DNA of 64,000 nt. It comes from Alkalinema sp. FACHB-956 (GTDB taxonomy: Bacteria; Cyanobacteriota; Cyanobacteriia; Leptolyngbyales; Leptolyngbyaceae). The notes below the pieces were generated by a model. That model saw nothing but the letters and a program-made list of their open reading frames with translations, did no database searches and had not been told where the DNA came from. Below are positions 24,873 through 35,073 of the stretch, one piece after another (positions within the stretch are counted from its first letter, which is position 1; every line of letters starts with the position of its first letter). The DNA lies in NCBI RefSeq assembly GCF_014697025.1, contig NZ_JACJRC010000002.1, forward strand, positions 186,001-250,000, read 5' to 3'. The translations under genes and the position numbers were made by a program.

Positions 24873-25400
24873 ATGGTTAGCCACAAGGTGAATGTACCTG
24901 ATCATGTGATTAAAAATGTCGAATCTATTGTGAAGCTCCAGAGCCAGCAGGAGCAGCATGATACTCTACATTTAAAGTTCCTCGATCGCTTAGCGATGAT
25001 GAGTAGCAAGCCAGCGTTTCTCTATGGCTTAATCACCTTTTTTTTCCTGTGGTGGTTATCGAGTAAGCTGCATCGCATTGGGGTGCTGGATTTAGGAATT
25101 CCGGATTATCATTTGCATGAACAGTTGTTGGATACGGTTGCTTTACTGTTATCAACAACCCTTTTGATTCGGCAAAATCGCCAAGATAATCTAGCCAATC
25201 AACAGTCCCATTTAATGTTGCAGCTAGATTTATTAACAGAGCAAAAAATTGCAAAAATTATCGCGCTGCTTGAAGAATTGCGTGCTGATTTACCGAATGT
25301 GATCGATCGTCGGGATCACGAAGCAGAGACGATGAAGGAAATGACCGATCCAGAACTTGTGATTACAATTTTGCAGGAAAATCTTCAACCCCTTCAATAG
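24873..25400 (+). CDS. DUF1003-like membrane protein
   Basis: 175 residues. A soluble N terminus (residues 1-45), a membrane hairpin with helices near 48-65 (FLYGLITFFFLWWLS) and 85-105 (LLDTVALLLSTTLLI), and a cytoplasmic helical tail containing IRQNRQDNLANQQSHLML then LLEELRADLP. The 'liSQNRq' motif directly after the second helix is typical of DUF1003 proteins, whose role is unknown. It starts at ATG 24873 with GAGGGG about eight bases upstream. No partner gene; the IS remnant begins just downstream. Confidence 0.75.
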   Translation: MVSHKVNVPDHVIKNVESIVKLQSQQEQHDTLHLKFLDRLAMMSSKPAFLYGLITFFFLWWLSSKLHRIGVLDLGIPDYHLHEQLLDTVALLLSTTLLIRQNRQDNLANQQSHLMLQLDLLTEQKIAKIIALLEELRADLPNVIDRRDHEAETMKEMTDPELVITILQENLQPLQ

Positions 25401-25429
25401 CTGCGTTGGTATTTGCAGTGAACCCCACA

Positions 25430-25461
25430 AAGTGGACAGGTAATTAAGTGGACAGGTAATT
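25430..25461. repeat. 16-bp perfect tandem repeat at the border of the IS remnant
   Basis: AAGTGGACAGGTAATT occurs at 25430-25445 and 25446-25461. 'AAGTGGACA' resembles terminal sequences of IS3-type elements, so this may be a duplicated element end. Confidence 0.8.
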
Positions 25462-25497
25462 AAGTTCTGAAAACTCAAACCATGATAGGAGTCTTTC

Positions 25498-25800
25498 ATG
25501 GGCAATAAACGCAAACAATACAGCGCCGATTTCACAGCCTAATGCTTGCATTTGGCTACTCAGTCAATCGTAAGCGAGTGCAACGACTGATACGAGACAT
25601 GGCCTTATTCGTGCTCTATCCCAAACCGAAGGTGAGCCCAGCCCATTTAGAGCATCAGATCTATTCCTATCTCCTCCGGGGGTGACAATCACCTAGGTAA
25701 ATCAAGCTTGGTCAATGGACATCGCGTATTTACCGGTTGGAGGAGGTTATTTCTACCTAGTTGCGCATGGATTGGTTCAGCCGAAAAGTGCTGTTTTGGG
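25498..25800 (+). pseudogene. IS3-family transposase remnant (orfA start joined to orfB interior)
   Basis: ATG 25498 begins MGNKRKQYSADFTA and stops at once, which is the start of an IS3-group OrfA cut short. After a deletion, OrfB sequence appears in another frame: NRKRVQRLIRDMALFVLYPK, then EHQIYSYLLRG and a stop. After a further frame change come MDIAYLPVGGGYFYLVA and MDWFSRKVLFW, which cover the first catalytic Asp of the DDE core. The second Asp and the Glu are missing. Several stops, two or more frame changes and the large deletions make it non-functional. The region after 25800 (to about 26000) may include more decayed element sequence, for example TAGTCTGGAGGTGTCC near 25818. Confidence 0.85.
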
Positions 25801-26050
25801 GGGGGGCTCTAATCTAATAGTCTGGAGGTGTCCTTTTAAATAACGACCTTGCACTGGACACCAACCCGACGATCACCATCCTGCAATGAGAACTCAGTAC
25901 GGTGGGGCACACCGCAAACACTTGGGTCTACCGCAAACGACACCTTTGCCAGAGCACTTTCAACATTTGCCGATTTCGCTCTGGTTGCATCGCTTGCTGC
26001 GGCTACCTATCATACAATAGCCCCCCTTCCTGCATTCGATCGAACATGGG

Positions 26051-26078
26051 CTTACGGCTTACGGCTTACGGCTTACGG
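26051..26078. repeat. 7-bp perfect tandem repeat, four copies
   Basis: CTTACGG is present four times in a row (26051-26078) between the IS remnant and the 3' end of dnaE. Heptamer arrays of this kind are the classic short tandemly repeated sequences of cyanobacteria. Confidence 0.93.
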
Positions 26079-26119
26079 GTTTTAACCACTGCCCCCTCCA
26101 TGAGATTTGTTTTTCAGCT

Positions 26120-29100
26120 CTAAGCCCCCAAGAGCGTCGTAGCTCTGGCCATAAATCCCGCTTGGTTCAGAGCCGCGACCGTTGCCGCACTATCTTTGAC
26201 ACGGAATTGCTGGCCAAAACGAACAAATTGGCGGCGATCGTTGGCAGACACGATCGCGACGACCGGAACTTTAGCACTACGATCTTCGCTGGTTTGCGAT
26301 CGCAAAATTGTGCGTAGATTATGCTGGGCTTCCACATCACTAGCCTTTTTCAGATCGAGTTCCACCATCACTAGTCGAACCTGATCGATCGGTTCCGCGT
26401 CATCAATGATGAACTGCACTTGCTCATCCCGGCGATCGACCGTGCCCCACACCATCAAGCGGGCATCCGGTTGCATTAAATAGCCAACTTTTTCAAAGGA
26501 CTTCGGAAAGACTACCGCTTCCGTTTGGCCCGTCAGATCTTCCATCTGCACGATGCACATTGGATCGCCTTTTTTCGTGGTGACCTGCTTCACGCCGATC
26601 AGCATCACGACGGCACTGACACTTTGTTTATCGGGCATGTCCTTCAGGTCACCCAAACTGATGGGAGCGAGGACTTTGGCCGATTTCCCGATCGTTTTCA
26701 GCGGATGGTCGGAAATATAGAAGCCCAAAACTTCCTTTTCTAACCGCAGCCGTTCCTGCTGGGGATAGTCCGCTACTGGGGTCGCTTTCGGAGCCGATTC
26801 CGTCGTCGATCGGGGCGTGGCGGAAACTGTGGCCATGTAGTCGAACAAATTGCCCTGACCAATTTCCCGATCCTTAGCCCGCGACTGCGCCCAGTCCAAC
26901 ACCACTTCCAAATCCTTAATCAATTGGTGGCGGTTGGGATCAATACTGTCGAAGGCTCCACAGTAAATCAGCGATTCTAAAGCCCGTTTGTTCAGCGTGC
27001 GGCTATCGACCCGATCGCACAAATCCGCCAAGGACTGGAACGGGCCACCCTCTTCCCGCGCTTGCAAAATCGCTGACACGGGGCCAAATCCGACATTGCG
27101 CACCGCTGACAGGCCAAACAAAATATCTCGACCATAGGGGGTAAAGTCCACCCCCGATCGATTGATATCCGGCGGCAGCACCTCAATGCCCATGGATTGC
27201 GTGGAGGCAATATAGCGCTGCACCTTATCCTGATCGCCACTGTTGGCCGTCAGCAGCGCCGCCATGTATTCCACGGGATAATGCGCTTTCAGGTAAGCCG
27301 TTTGATAGGTGACGTACCCGTAGGCCGTGGAGTGGGACTTGTTAAAGCAATATTCCGCAAACAGAACCATTTGGGCAAACAGATCCGCCGCCACCTTTTC
27401 ATCAATGCCGTTTTTCTTGGCCCCAGCGACAAAGATTTCCTGGTGCTTTTCCATTTCGGCTTTCTTTTTCTTACCCATGGCGCGGCGCAGCAAATCCGCT
27501 TCTCCCAGGGTGTAGCCGCCCATATCCTGGGCAATTTTCATGATCTGCTCCTGGTAGACCATGATGCCGTAGGTTTCCTTAAGGATCGGCTCTAAAACCT
27601 TGTGTTCGTAGGAAATTTGTTCCCGTCCGTGTTTCCGGTTGATGAACTTGGGAATCAGCCCCGCATCCAGCGGTCCCGGTCGATACAGCGCTAGGACGGA
27701 TGAAATATCTTCAATCCCAGAGGGTTTGAGATCCCGCACAATCTGTCGCATCCCAGAAGATTCCAACTGGAACACCCCTTCCAAATCGCCTCGGGCTAGA
27801 AGTTTGTAAACCTCCGGATCTTCCAAGGACAGCCGATCGAGGTCAATTTCTTTTTGGTAATTCTGCCGCACCAAGTCCACGGTTTTTTGGATCATGGTCA
27901 AGTTCTTCAGACCTAGGAAGTCCATTTTCAGTAGACCCAGAGACTCAATGTCTTCCATGAAGTATTGAGTAAAGACCGCGCCATCATCGTTTTTCTGGAG
28001 CGGCACAATTTCATCCAGCGGTTCCGCAGAAATCACCACTCCTGCTGCGTGGATGCCTACACTCTTGTTGGTACCTTCGATGCGAATGGCGGTGTCAATC
28101 CAATCTTTATAAGTAATCGTTGTTCCAGGCACGATCGCGCCACTGTCGTATTTCTCTTTGAATTCCTTCGTGGGGGTGTCACTGGAGATCATTACCTTGA
28201 GCTTAGTTGGCTTACCCCGCATTACCGGAATCATTTTCGCCATTTTGTCCGATTCGCTGTAGGGCACGTTCAGCACCCGCGCCACATCCTTCAGCACCGC
28301 CTTGGAGGTCATGCGGTTGTAGGTAATAATCTGCGCGACCTTTTCTTCGCCGTACTTTTGCGTCACATAGTCGATGACTTCTTCCCGCCGATCGATGCAA
28401 AAGTCCGTATCAATATCCGGCATCGATCGCCGTTCTGGATTGAGGAAACGCTCAAACAGCAAGCCGTGGTGCACCGGATCGATGTTGGTAATGCCTAGGG
28501 CGTAAGCAACCAGGGACCCCGCCGCCGAACCGCGCCCCGGCCCTACGGGAATGTTGTTATCACGGGCGTATTTGATGTAATCCCAAACCACGAGGAAGTA
28601 GGCATCAAAGCCCATTTGTTGCATCAGTTGCAACTCGTATTCCAAGCGATCGCGATAGTCCTGGGAAATTTCTGCATAGCTGGAGACTTGGAACCGATCG
28701 ATCAAGCCTTTGCGGGTCACTTCTTCAAAGTAACTCGCCAGGGTATAGCCTGCGGGCACGGGATAGTCTGGAATGCGCGGTTCTCCCAGAATGTTGTAAT
28801 CTTCAATCTTCGCAGCGACTTCTAAGGTATTCGCGATCGCGACTTGCACCACATCTTCCGGCAAGTGATCGCGGAATAACCAACTCATTTCCTCGGCGGA
28901 TTTCAAATATTCCGTTCCGGTATACCGTAGGCGTTTCTCTTCGCTGATCAACTTACCCGTTTGGATGCAGAGCAACGCATCGTGGGCCTCAACGTCATAG
29001 CAGGAAATAAAGTGGGAATCATTAGTCGCCACCAGCTTGATATCCAATTCCTGGGCAATCCGCACAATTTCGGGATTGACGACCCGCTCTTCCGGCAAAC

Positions 29101-29635
29101 CGTGGTCTTGGATTTCTAAGTAATAATCATCCCCGAAACGATCCTTATACCACTGGGCCACTCGCCGCGCCACGTCCCCCCGTCCTTGCAAAATCGCCTG
29201 GGGAATTTCGCCCCCTAGGCAAGCGCTAGTGACAATCAGCCCTTCTCGATATTGTTCTAAGTAGTCTTTGTTGATGCAAGGCCGACCAAATAGACCTTTC
29301 CCCTGTTGGCCCTTCAGGTTAGAAATCGTGGTCAGCTTTACGAGGTTCTTGTAGCCAATTTTATTTTTTGCCAGAACAATTTGGTGGTAGCGGGGTCGGC
29401 GCTCCTGTTTCGCAATGTCACCATTGATGATGTACATTTCGTTGCCCAGAATCGGGCGGATGGGCTTGCCTTTGCAGACCTTCAGCATTTCGATCGCCCC
29501 GTACATGACGCCATGGTCTGTCAGTGCGATCGCGGGCATTTCCAGTGCGATCGCGCGATCGATCAAATCCGGTAACTGGCTAGCACCATCGAGAAGGCTG
29601 TAGTCGCTATGGATATGCAAACCAACAAAAGACAT
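26120..29635 (-). CDS. dnaE: DNA polymerase III alpha subunit, uninterrupted (no intein)
   Basis: 1171 residues, full length for DnaE. The PHP domain opens with [19 protein letters not shown] and [11 protein letters not shown]. The polymerase core has [18 protein letters not shown] and the catalytic pair in [14 protein letters not shown] (near residue 405), with the region [12 protein letters not shown] further on. The C-terminal OB fold ([20 protein letters not shown]) and tail follow. In many cyanobacteria the gene is split by an intein between Tyr and Cys-Phe-Asn; here [20 protein letters not shown] reads straight through at 27349/27350. It is the replicative polymerase and stands alone on the minus strand. 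Confidence 0.97.
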   Translation of the reverse strand: MSFVGLHIHSDYSLLDGASQLPDLIDRAIALEMPAIALTDHGVMYGAIEMLKVCKGKPIRPILGNEMYIINGDIAKQERRPRYHQIVLAKNKIGYKNLVKLTTISNLKGQQGKGLFGRPCINKDYLEQYREGLIVTSACLGGEIPQAILQGRGDVARRVAQWYKDRFGDDYYLEIQDHGLPEERVVNPEIVRIAQELDIKLVATNDSHFISCYDVEAHDALLCIQTGKLISEEKRLRYTGTEYLKSAEEMSWLFRDHLPEDVVQVAIANTLEVAAKIEDYNILGEPRIPDYPVPAGYTLASYFEEVTRKGLIDRFQVSSYAEISQDYRDRLEYELQLMQQMGFDAYFLVVWDYIKYARDNNIPVGPGRGSAAGSLVAYALGITNIDPVHHGLLFERFLNPERRSMPDIDTDFCIDRREEVIDYVTQKYGEEKVAQIITYNRMTSKAVLKDVARVLNVPYSESDKMAKMIPVMRGKPTKLKVMISSDTPTKEFKEKYDSGAIVPGTTITYKDWIDTAIRIEGTNKSVGIHAAGVVISAEPLDEIVPLQKNDDGAVFTQYFMEDIESLGLLKMDFLGLKNLTMIQKTVDLVRQNYQKEIDLDRLSLEDPEVYKLLARGDLEGVFQLESSGMRQIVRDLKPSGIEDISSVLALYRPGPLDAGLIPKFINRKHGREQISYEHKVLEPILKETYGIMVYQEQIMKIAQDMGGYTLGEADLLRRAMGKKKKAEMEKHQEIFVAGAKKNGIDEKVAADLFAQMVLFAEYCFNKSHSTAYGYVTYQTAYLKAHYPVEYMAALLTANSGDQDKVQRYIASTQSMGIEVLPPDINRSGVDFTPYGRDILFGLSAVRNVGFGPVSAILQAREEGGPFQSLADLCDRVDSRTLNKRALESLIYCGAFDSIDPNRHQLIKDLEVVLDWAQSRAKDREIGQGNLFDYMATVSATPRSTTESAPKATPVADYPQQERLRLEKEVLGFYISDHPLKTIGKSAKVLAPISLGDLKDMPDKQSVSAVVMLIGVKQVTTKKGDPMCIVQMEDLTGQTEAVVFPKSFEKVGYLMQPDARLMVWGTVDRRDEQVQFIIDDAEPIDQVRLVMVELDLKKASDVEAQHNLRTILRSQTSEDRSAKVPVVAIVSANDRRQFVRFGQQFRVKDSAATVAALNQAGFMARATTLLGA

Positions 29636-30289
29636 GGCGTTTCTCTGGACGTTTTTTAAGGCTGGGACAGGTTGAAACCGTTAATGTATTGCGAACTAAG
29701 GGCTGCTCAACAGGCTTCCCTTAACTCACAATGTACTTAACTCATAGTGCTAGAGGAGCCTCGCTAGAGGGACTCTGCAAAGGGTAATCAGATTATAGTC
29801 ACTATATGTAGTAGGTCAATAGTTTTACACAACTATTAGTAGTGCTACCAGTTGTGCTACCCATCGTAGTCCTCCTAGTCGTCGTGCTACTAGTCTTAGT
29901 GTTACTAGGTGTTACTAGGAGAAATAGTGCAGGCCATCTCGGGTTCTTGCCATGCGCTAGAAATTTTGCTGTAGTGGATCCCTAGAGCGCCAATCCCCCC
30001 AGAAAGTGCACCGACCTAACTCCTTCTTAGATGGTACTTTCGTATTAAAATGGAGTCAAGAAAACCTGAATATTAAAGAAAGCAGGACTAGTTTACTGCA
30101 AAACCGTTACTACAAAACTGTTACTGCAAAACTGTTACTGCAAAACCGTGGGTCTAGGTACTTGGTGCATTGCCAGCCTGGGCGATCGCGGGATGCAAGA
30201 CCAACTTCTTGTAGGATTGGGAAGGACGCAAGCTGTGATTGCTCTCACTTGCTGGCTCAATCCTTGGAATTTTGACTGGAATATAGACC
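29636..30289. other. Intergenic region upstream of dnaE with many short repeats
   Basis: About 650 bases without a credible gene. From 29830 to 29925 the words GTGCTAC, CTAGT and TTACTAGG recur in direct and inverted orientation. A 14-bp array lies at 30093. The dnaE promoter should be near 29640-29800 on the minus strand, but no clear boxes stand out. Confidence 0.5.
30093..30148. repeat. 14-bp tandem repeat, four copies
   Basis: TTACTGCAAAACCG (30093), TTACTACAAAACTG (30107), TTACTGCAAAACTG (30121), TTACTGCAAAACCG (30135). First and last copies are identical, the inner two differ at one or two bases. Confidence 0.93.
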
Positions 30290-30577
30290 ATGAATCCTGC
30301 GATCGCGCTTATTCAGACCGTCTTTCAAGCCCCCCCTAAGCCCTTCGATCCCATTAATCAAACCCTCAAGGGATGGGCCGTTTACTGCCTGCGCGATCGG
30401 GGGTTTAAAGTGGTTACATTTTCACCCAAAGCGGATTTTGTCGTCGAAAGTAAATCCGGCGATCTTCTGTTTAAAGTGACACAGGATCCTGAGTCAGTGG
30501 ACCCTGCGCAAGTCAACTGGATTGTGGTGGCCCGATCGGGGCAGGACGCCCAAGTCATTCCTGCAACAAATGCTTAG
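30290..30577 (+). CDS. Small protein of unknown function
   Basis: 95 residues from ATG 30290. The core, GWAVYCLRDRGFKVVTFSPK then ADFVVESKSGDLLFKVTQ, has an alternating strand-helix pattern with an acidic-x(n)-ExK element (VVESKSG) that could be read as a minimal restriction-endonuclease-like fold. However, the sequence is too short for a confident nuclease call. The final segment NWIVVARSGQDAQVIPA is a buried strand plus tail. No neighbour suggests a role. A cyanobacterial conserved hypothetical is the safest description. Confidence 0.65.
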   Translation: MNPAIALIQTVFQAPPKPFDPINQTLKGWAVYCLRDRGFKVVTFSPKADFVVESKSGDLLFKVTQDPESVDPAQVNWIVVARSGQDAQVIPATNA

Positions 30578-30720
30578 AATCGAAACGTTGTCTAGATATG
30601 CAATATATTCATCAAGCAATGTAGATAACGCATCAAGCTAATCCAGGTGATGACTTCGATCAGCGCTAATCAAGCGCTAATCAATCACGCTTAATCGTTG
30701 TTGATTTCCCCAACCCCCCT

Positions 30721-32061
30721 TCAAAGACTTTGAAAGACCTGGGAAAAATACTGCTGATACAACTCACAACTGGGAACAATCCGATGGGATTGGACTTGGA
30801 TGAGTCCTTTGCTTTGAAGTTTAAACGCGAGAATTGGCTCCAAAGAAATGGGAGTTTCCGACAAGACCACTTGCCGAAAGGCTGCCAAAAGCTCAGGATA
30901 CTGCTGTAGTTCAGATAGTTGTTGGCGCAGGTAAGAACTATAAATCCCATCGGGGGCTAGGGCCGAGAGGGTGAGTTGCTCCAGACTGACTCGTTCGGTG
31001 CTGAGGTAGTAGATGGCTAAATGGGCTAAGTGCGTATTTGCACCGACCAATTTGAGAACCTGCCGAGCGACATCCGCCGCATTGGCTAAGTGGTAACGCT
31101 GCGCCAGATCTTGAACTTGGGATTCGGTTAAGCCTGGTAAATCCACCATCAACCCTGCGTTAAACGGAGACTGAGCAATGCTGAGGGGCACATATACTTC
31201 CGTGGAATGAATCAGGATGAGCCGCAGCTTCTGCCAGAGTTCGCTGCGATCGTCGCCATAGCGCGCTTTTTCATACCAAGCTCGCAAAATTCCAAAAAAG
31301 TCTGATGCTACTTCAGGATATTCAAATACTGCATCGATCTCATCGAGTGCTAGCACCAATGGACGATCTAATGCTGGCAGCAAATAGGTTTCAAAGTAAT
31401 GGGTGCAGTTATAACTTGCCCCAAACAGGTCATCCCAGCATTCTCCCAAGCGATTGGGTAATTCCAAATCCCGCGTCACTACTGCACAGAACCATTGCAA
31501 AAAGCGAGATAAATCCCTAAAAATGCTGGCATCGGCAAGGCGTAGATTCAACATCACCGTGGCAAACTGATTTTCCCGTGCTTGCATTAAGGTGCGGGCG
31601 ACTAGGGAGGTTTTCCCCATTTGCCGAGGAGCCTTGAGCCGTACTAGCCCGCCCGGTTGCAGAATGGCTTCATAGCAGAGTCCCTCCGCAGGCGATCGAG
31701 CAATGTAGAAAGGTGAGTCTACAGCCAGTTGTCCATTGGGGGGGAGCAGTGGGCGTTGGGCTGTGATGGTGCTTTCAGAATCGGTGTAGTCGTCCGGATT
31801 CAGCACCAGTTCAAAGGCTCGGAAATAGCAATCCAAGGTTTGATGATCGACGGGCACCTTGCGGCCTCTGACTCTGGCTAAGGTGTTGGAGCTTAACCCG
31901 GTTCGATCGCTCAGATCCTGAAGCGTATAGGGTTTCCCTGCATTGTCTTGCTGACTTAAGCGCATTTCTGCCGACTGCAAACGTTGCCAACCTTTGGCAC
32001 TGAGCAGGATACCTCGTTTACGCTTTGCGGGTTGATTGGACTGGGACATGTTGGTCAGCAT
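30721..32061 (-). CDS. AAA-like ATPase with N-terminal HTH-like domain (cyanobacterial signalling NTPase)
   Basis: 446 residues. The N terminus (GILLSAKGWQRLQSAE, then YTLQDLSDRTGLSSNTLARV, then LDCYFRAFELVL) is the helical DNA-binding-like domain often found in front of NTPases and WD40 proteins in cyanobacteria. The ATPase core begins with the substrate-gating segment FYIARSPAEGLCYEAILQPG. Walker A is the variant APRQMGKTSL, Walker B is LVLALDEIDAVF, and sensor 1 is LILIHSTEVYVP. The C-terminal winged-helix portion ends LQSKGLIQVQSHRIVPSCEL. Such AAA-like proteins are thought to act in signalling or conflict systems; the effector is not attached here and no partner gene is next to it. Upstream lies a 3-kb gene-free stretch. 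Confidence 0.85.
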   Translation of the reverse strand: MLTNMSQSNQPAKRKRGILLSAKGWQRLQSAEMRLSQQDNAGKPYTLQDLSDRTGLSSNTLARVRGRKVPVDHQTLDCYFRAFELVLNPDDYTDSESTITAQRPLLPPNGQLAVDSPFYIARSPAEGLCYEAILQPGGLVRLKAPRQMGKTSLVARTLMQARENQFATVMLNLRLADASIFRDLSRFLQWFCAVVTRDLELPNRLGECWDDLFGASYNCTHYFETYLLPALDRPLVLALDEIDAVFEYPEVASDFFGILRAWYEKARYGDDRSELWQKLRLILIHSTEVYVPLSIAQSPFNAGLMVDLPGLTESQVQDLAQRYHLANAADVARQVLKLVGANTHLAHLAIYYLSTERVSLEQLTLSALAPDGIYSSYLRQQLSELQQYPELLAAFRQVVLSETPISLEPILAFKLQSKGLIQVQSHRIVPSCELYQQYFSQVFQSL

Positions 32062-33164
32062 GAGAAAGCTTTTATTGGAGCATAGTTATGGACAAAGACG
32101 GTTGAACTGTTCTTAAATGAACAAATTCTTATCTAGAGAAGAAATTTTAGTAATGGTGATTCCGTAGGTGTCTTGATCCATAACGATGACTCACCCGAAA
32201 CACTTATAGATTACAGACTACTCTGTCAAGGAACTCTACGGATCAAAGAATAAACAGGAATTGGGAAGGGAGGTAAGTATCGGTAGACATAAGTGTTAGT
32301 TTCGATCGACTTGGAGTAGCTTGCCTTGGGCACTCCCCTTGGCATCAGTGTCGTCTTGCTTGGCTAAACGCCTTGAATAAACAGTTATGAGGGGCAGAGA
32401 GAACTATCGTCCATAGGATTTCCTCGAATATTCTCAAACATTTAGGTAACATTCAGGTAATTACTGTGTTTGCTGATACTGCGATGCCCTGAATCGAAGG
32501 ATACAAGGCTGTCTGGAGCTTAACTTCAAGTCTCGCACCACTGAATCATCGCGCAGATCAACAGCCTTTCTTGCACCGACCAACTGCCTCAATCTGACTC
32601 AATCACTGAAATGAGGTATGCATGATCCCTGATGGCCGATCGCAGGGATTGCCTTCCATGGAGTTGCTAGAGCACTCAGGTCTTTGGAGCAGGATAACGC
32701 AGTTTTCATCTTTACATTAAGTTACGTCTAAGGGGAGTCTCTTTGCTACTTCTAAAGTCTGATCCTCTATGAATTGGAAATTATGAGTGAGTATGATATC
32801 GGAGCATAGTTTTGAATCATGGTGATTCAAGGAATAATTTTTAAGATTTTATCGGTTGGAGCATTGCTCGCTACAGCCTGATGGAAGCCTTGATCTGAAT
32901 CAATTGCACTATGAACTCAATTCACCATGCGTCAAGCGCACTACGTGGGACAGATTTTCTAAGTAGCAACCCCAGAAACCAAGTATGGCTAAATATATCT
33001 GTGTAGCCTTCTATACTGATGTGATTCTTGTCAACTTCAGGCGTGATAGCAATTCATACTAGGAATGTTGCTAAGTGGAATACTAACTAGGGTGAGTCAA
33101 CATATTGGTGAGCCTGATTGTCACCATTGTTATTGCAAACGGAATCTAGCTATCAACTGGTGAC

Positions 33165-33215
33165 AATTTGACTACAGTGATAATTTAGCCACGGTGATAA
33201 CTTGGCTACGGTGAT
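33165..33215. repeat. 17-bp imperfect tandem repeat, three copies
   Basis: AATTTGACTACAGTGAT (33165), AATTTAGCCACGGTGAT (33182), AACTTGGCTACGGTGAT (33199). It lies in the gene-free region; the copies have drifted. Confidence 0.75.
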
Positions 33216-34089
33216 TGGGATAGAGTAATTTAGCTTTCTCTATCCAATGAAGTCACTTTAAGCTGATGAGAGAAATTATGGGTTAGTGTAATGACTGCAA
33301 AAATGGTGATGCTTTCTATTAGGGAGTCGGTGAACTATCTAGGGAGTTTGTGATTGGATCCATCACTGCTTCGTGTAGGAATTCCATAACTTGGAGAGTA
33401 CTGCTTTGATCGGTTGCTCGATCGCAAGCCGAGTTCGATCGAAAGCAAGGCGATCGAATTGACCTGATTTATGAAGATACTCTCACTCAACACCTTGGAA
33501 TTTCTGGGTGGTTTGCTCAAGATTTATATTGAATTGCTATGTTGAATTGCTCTAGAGTGAGATTCACAAGTTGTGATATCTTGCACAGATACATCAGGCT
33601 TGGACTAAATGAGTTTACCAATAGGAAGTCGTTGCACTGGATTGGGACATAAAATCAATAGCAATTCTGATTCGTTTTGATCTGAAGTGTGCCTAGGCTA
33701 CTGCCTCAATGGCTGGTACGAGCCTCATTCAGGTCTTTAACGTTAGACGTTGATTGAAATAGCAGTGTTGTTCTGCTGTGATTTGTGTAAATGGGAGCAC
33801 CTTTCAATATATCTGGCTTGAATAAAATACCAGGAACACTGATTTTACAATCATTTTGTTGATTGATTAACGCTCTTATTCTAACTAAAAATCCTAATCT
33901 GTCGTACGTTATTAAACTAAAAAAATCAGTAATTGCAAATTAATAATTTTCACGATCTATCAAGGTTAAAAAGATTGTAAACGTAGTCTAATAAAATCAA
34001 ATATATAGCGATCGATGAAGCAAAACAGGGTAGAGACAAGTTGATTTTTTGAACTATTCACCCTAGTTCTATGCTCTCTAATTATCTAA

Positions 34090-34120
34090 TTAGTAGTAGC
34101 ATCATTTAGTAGTAGCATCA
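34090..34120. repeat. 15-bp direct repeat, two copies
   Basis: TTAGTAGTAGCATCA at 34090-34104 and again at 34106-34120, a 16-base period, inside the gene-free region. Confidence 0.8.
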
Positions 34121-35073
34121 TCCGTGGAAAAGAGTGATATTGTGAACTGGTGACATTGTGAACTAATGGCAGAGAAATGATATTTGGTGAACAAACGATA
34201 TTTGGTAAGCAAACATTCGATCGTGGTTGATTTTAGACTGATTATAAGTGTTCGGAATCATAGATGAGTGGCAGATCCATGTTTTAGGTTGATGCTTCTG
34301 TTGCTACAGGCAAAAATGAATGTATCGTCTGCTACGAAAATATAGCAACCTATTATCAGCCCATCTGATTTATAGCTTGACTAAACTTGTAGGCTGACTA
34401 AAGGATTTATAAGTTGACTACAGGTGGATTAGAGTCTATTTGCCTTAGACCCAAATTACCCTGGAATCAAAAATACTTAATGTATGCAACATGTATGCAA
34501 CATTTTAGAAGACTGGCTTGGAACGACTTCACTACGAACGAGTTAATCACCCTAATATTTTGAGTTCACTGCCTTACTGAGCATACTTGATTCATGCTTG
34601 ATAATCATCATTGAAATTTTAATTAAGTATTCGGTTGAGGGGAGTAAAACTTCCAGAATCAGTCTAAAATAAAGGCTAGCCTAAAACAAAGACTTAGTCT
34701 AGAATGGAAGTATTTGCTGGAATTGTTTTTTGAGGCTTTCCCTATGCTTCTGGCAAGTAATGTAGCGAGAATTTCAATTGAGATAAATCTACAAAAAGAT
34801 AGGTTCACAAGATTAGGTTTGCGGTGAGATGGATCTAAATGATGATGAGCTTGAGCTGGGTGGAATATGTGGCATTAAAATGATTGATAAAATGATTGAT
34901 TTGCGAGGATAATTTGGGGTGATTGATTTTAGAAAATTAAGATTATATGCAAAATTCAGAAAATATTTCCTGGTCGAATCAATATTGAATCAAGGTTAAA
35001 TTAATCAGGCTTAATCAGGTTCTTAGCGTTAGTCGGAATATTCACGTAGTTTGATTATCTGGACAATTCATCA

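Larger units (their letters stand above)
32062..35073. other. 3-kb AT-rich region with no credible gene
   Basis: No open frame above 61 codons, and none resembling a protein family, lies in these 3,000 bases on either strand. Base composition is clearly AT-richer than the flanking genes, most strongly around 33830-34000. HIP1-type GCGATCGC words are nearly absent. Many short imperfect repeats occur, such as TGACTA/ACTAAA words near 34370-34430 and TTAGTAGTAGCATCA near 34090. No tRNA, CRISPR, rRNA or intact IS was seen. It may be a decayed mobile or prophage segment, or may encode non-coding RNA. Confidence 0.7.

Noticed and set aside
26120-29635. Split intein in dnaE
   Set aside because: The intein site reads through without insertion, and the C-terminal polymerase part is in the same frame, so the gene is intact.
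33335-33520. 61-codon minus-strand frame in the gene-free region
   Set aside because: It is no longer than expected by chance in AT-rich DNA, has no ribosome binding site and no recognisable composition.
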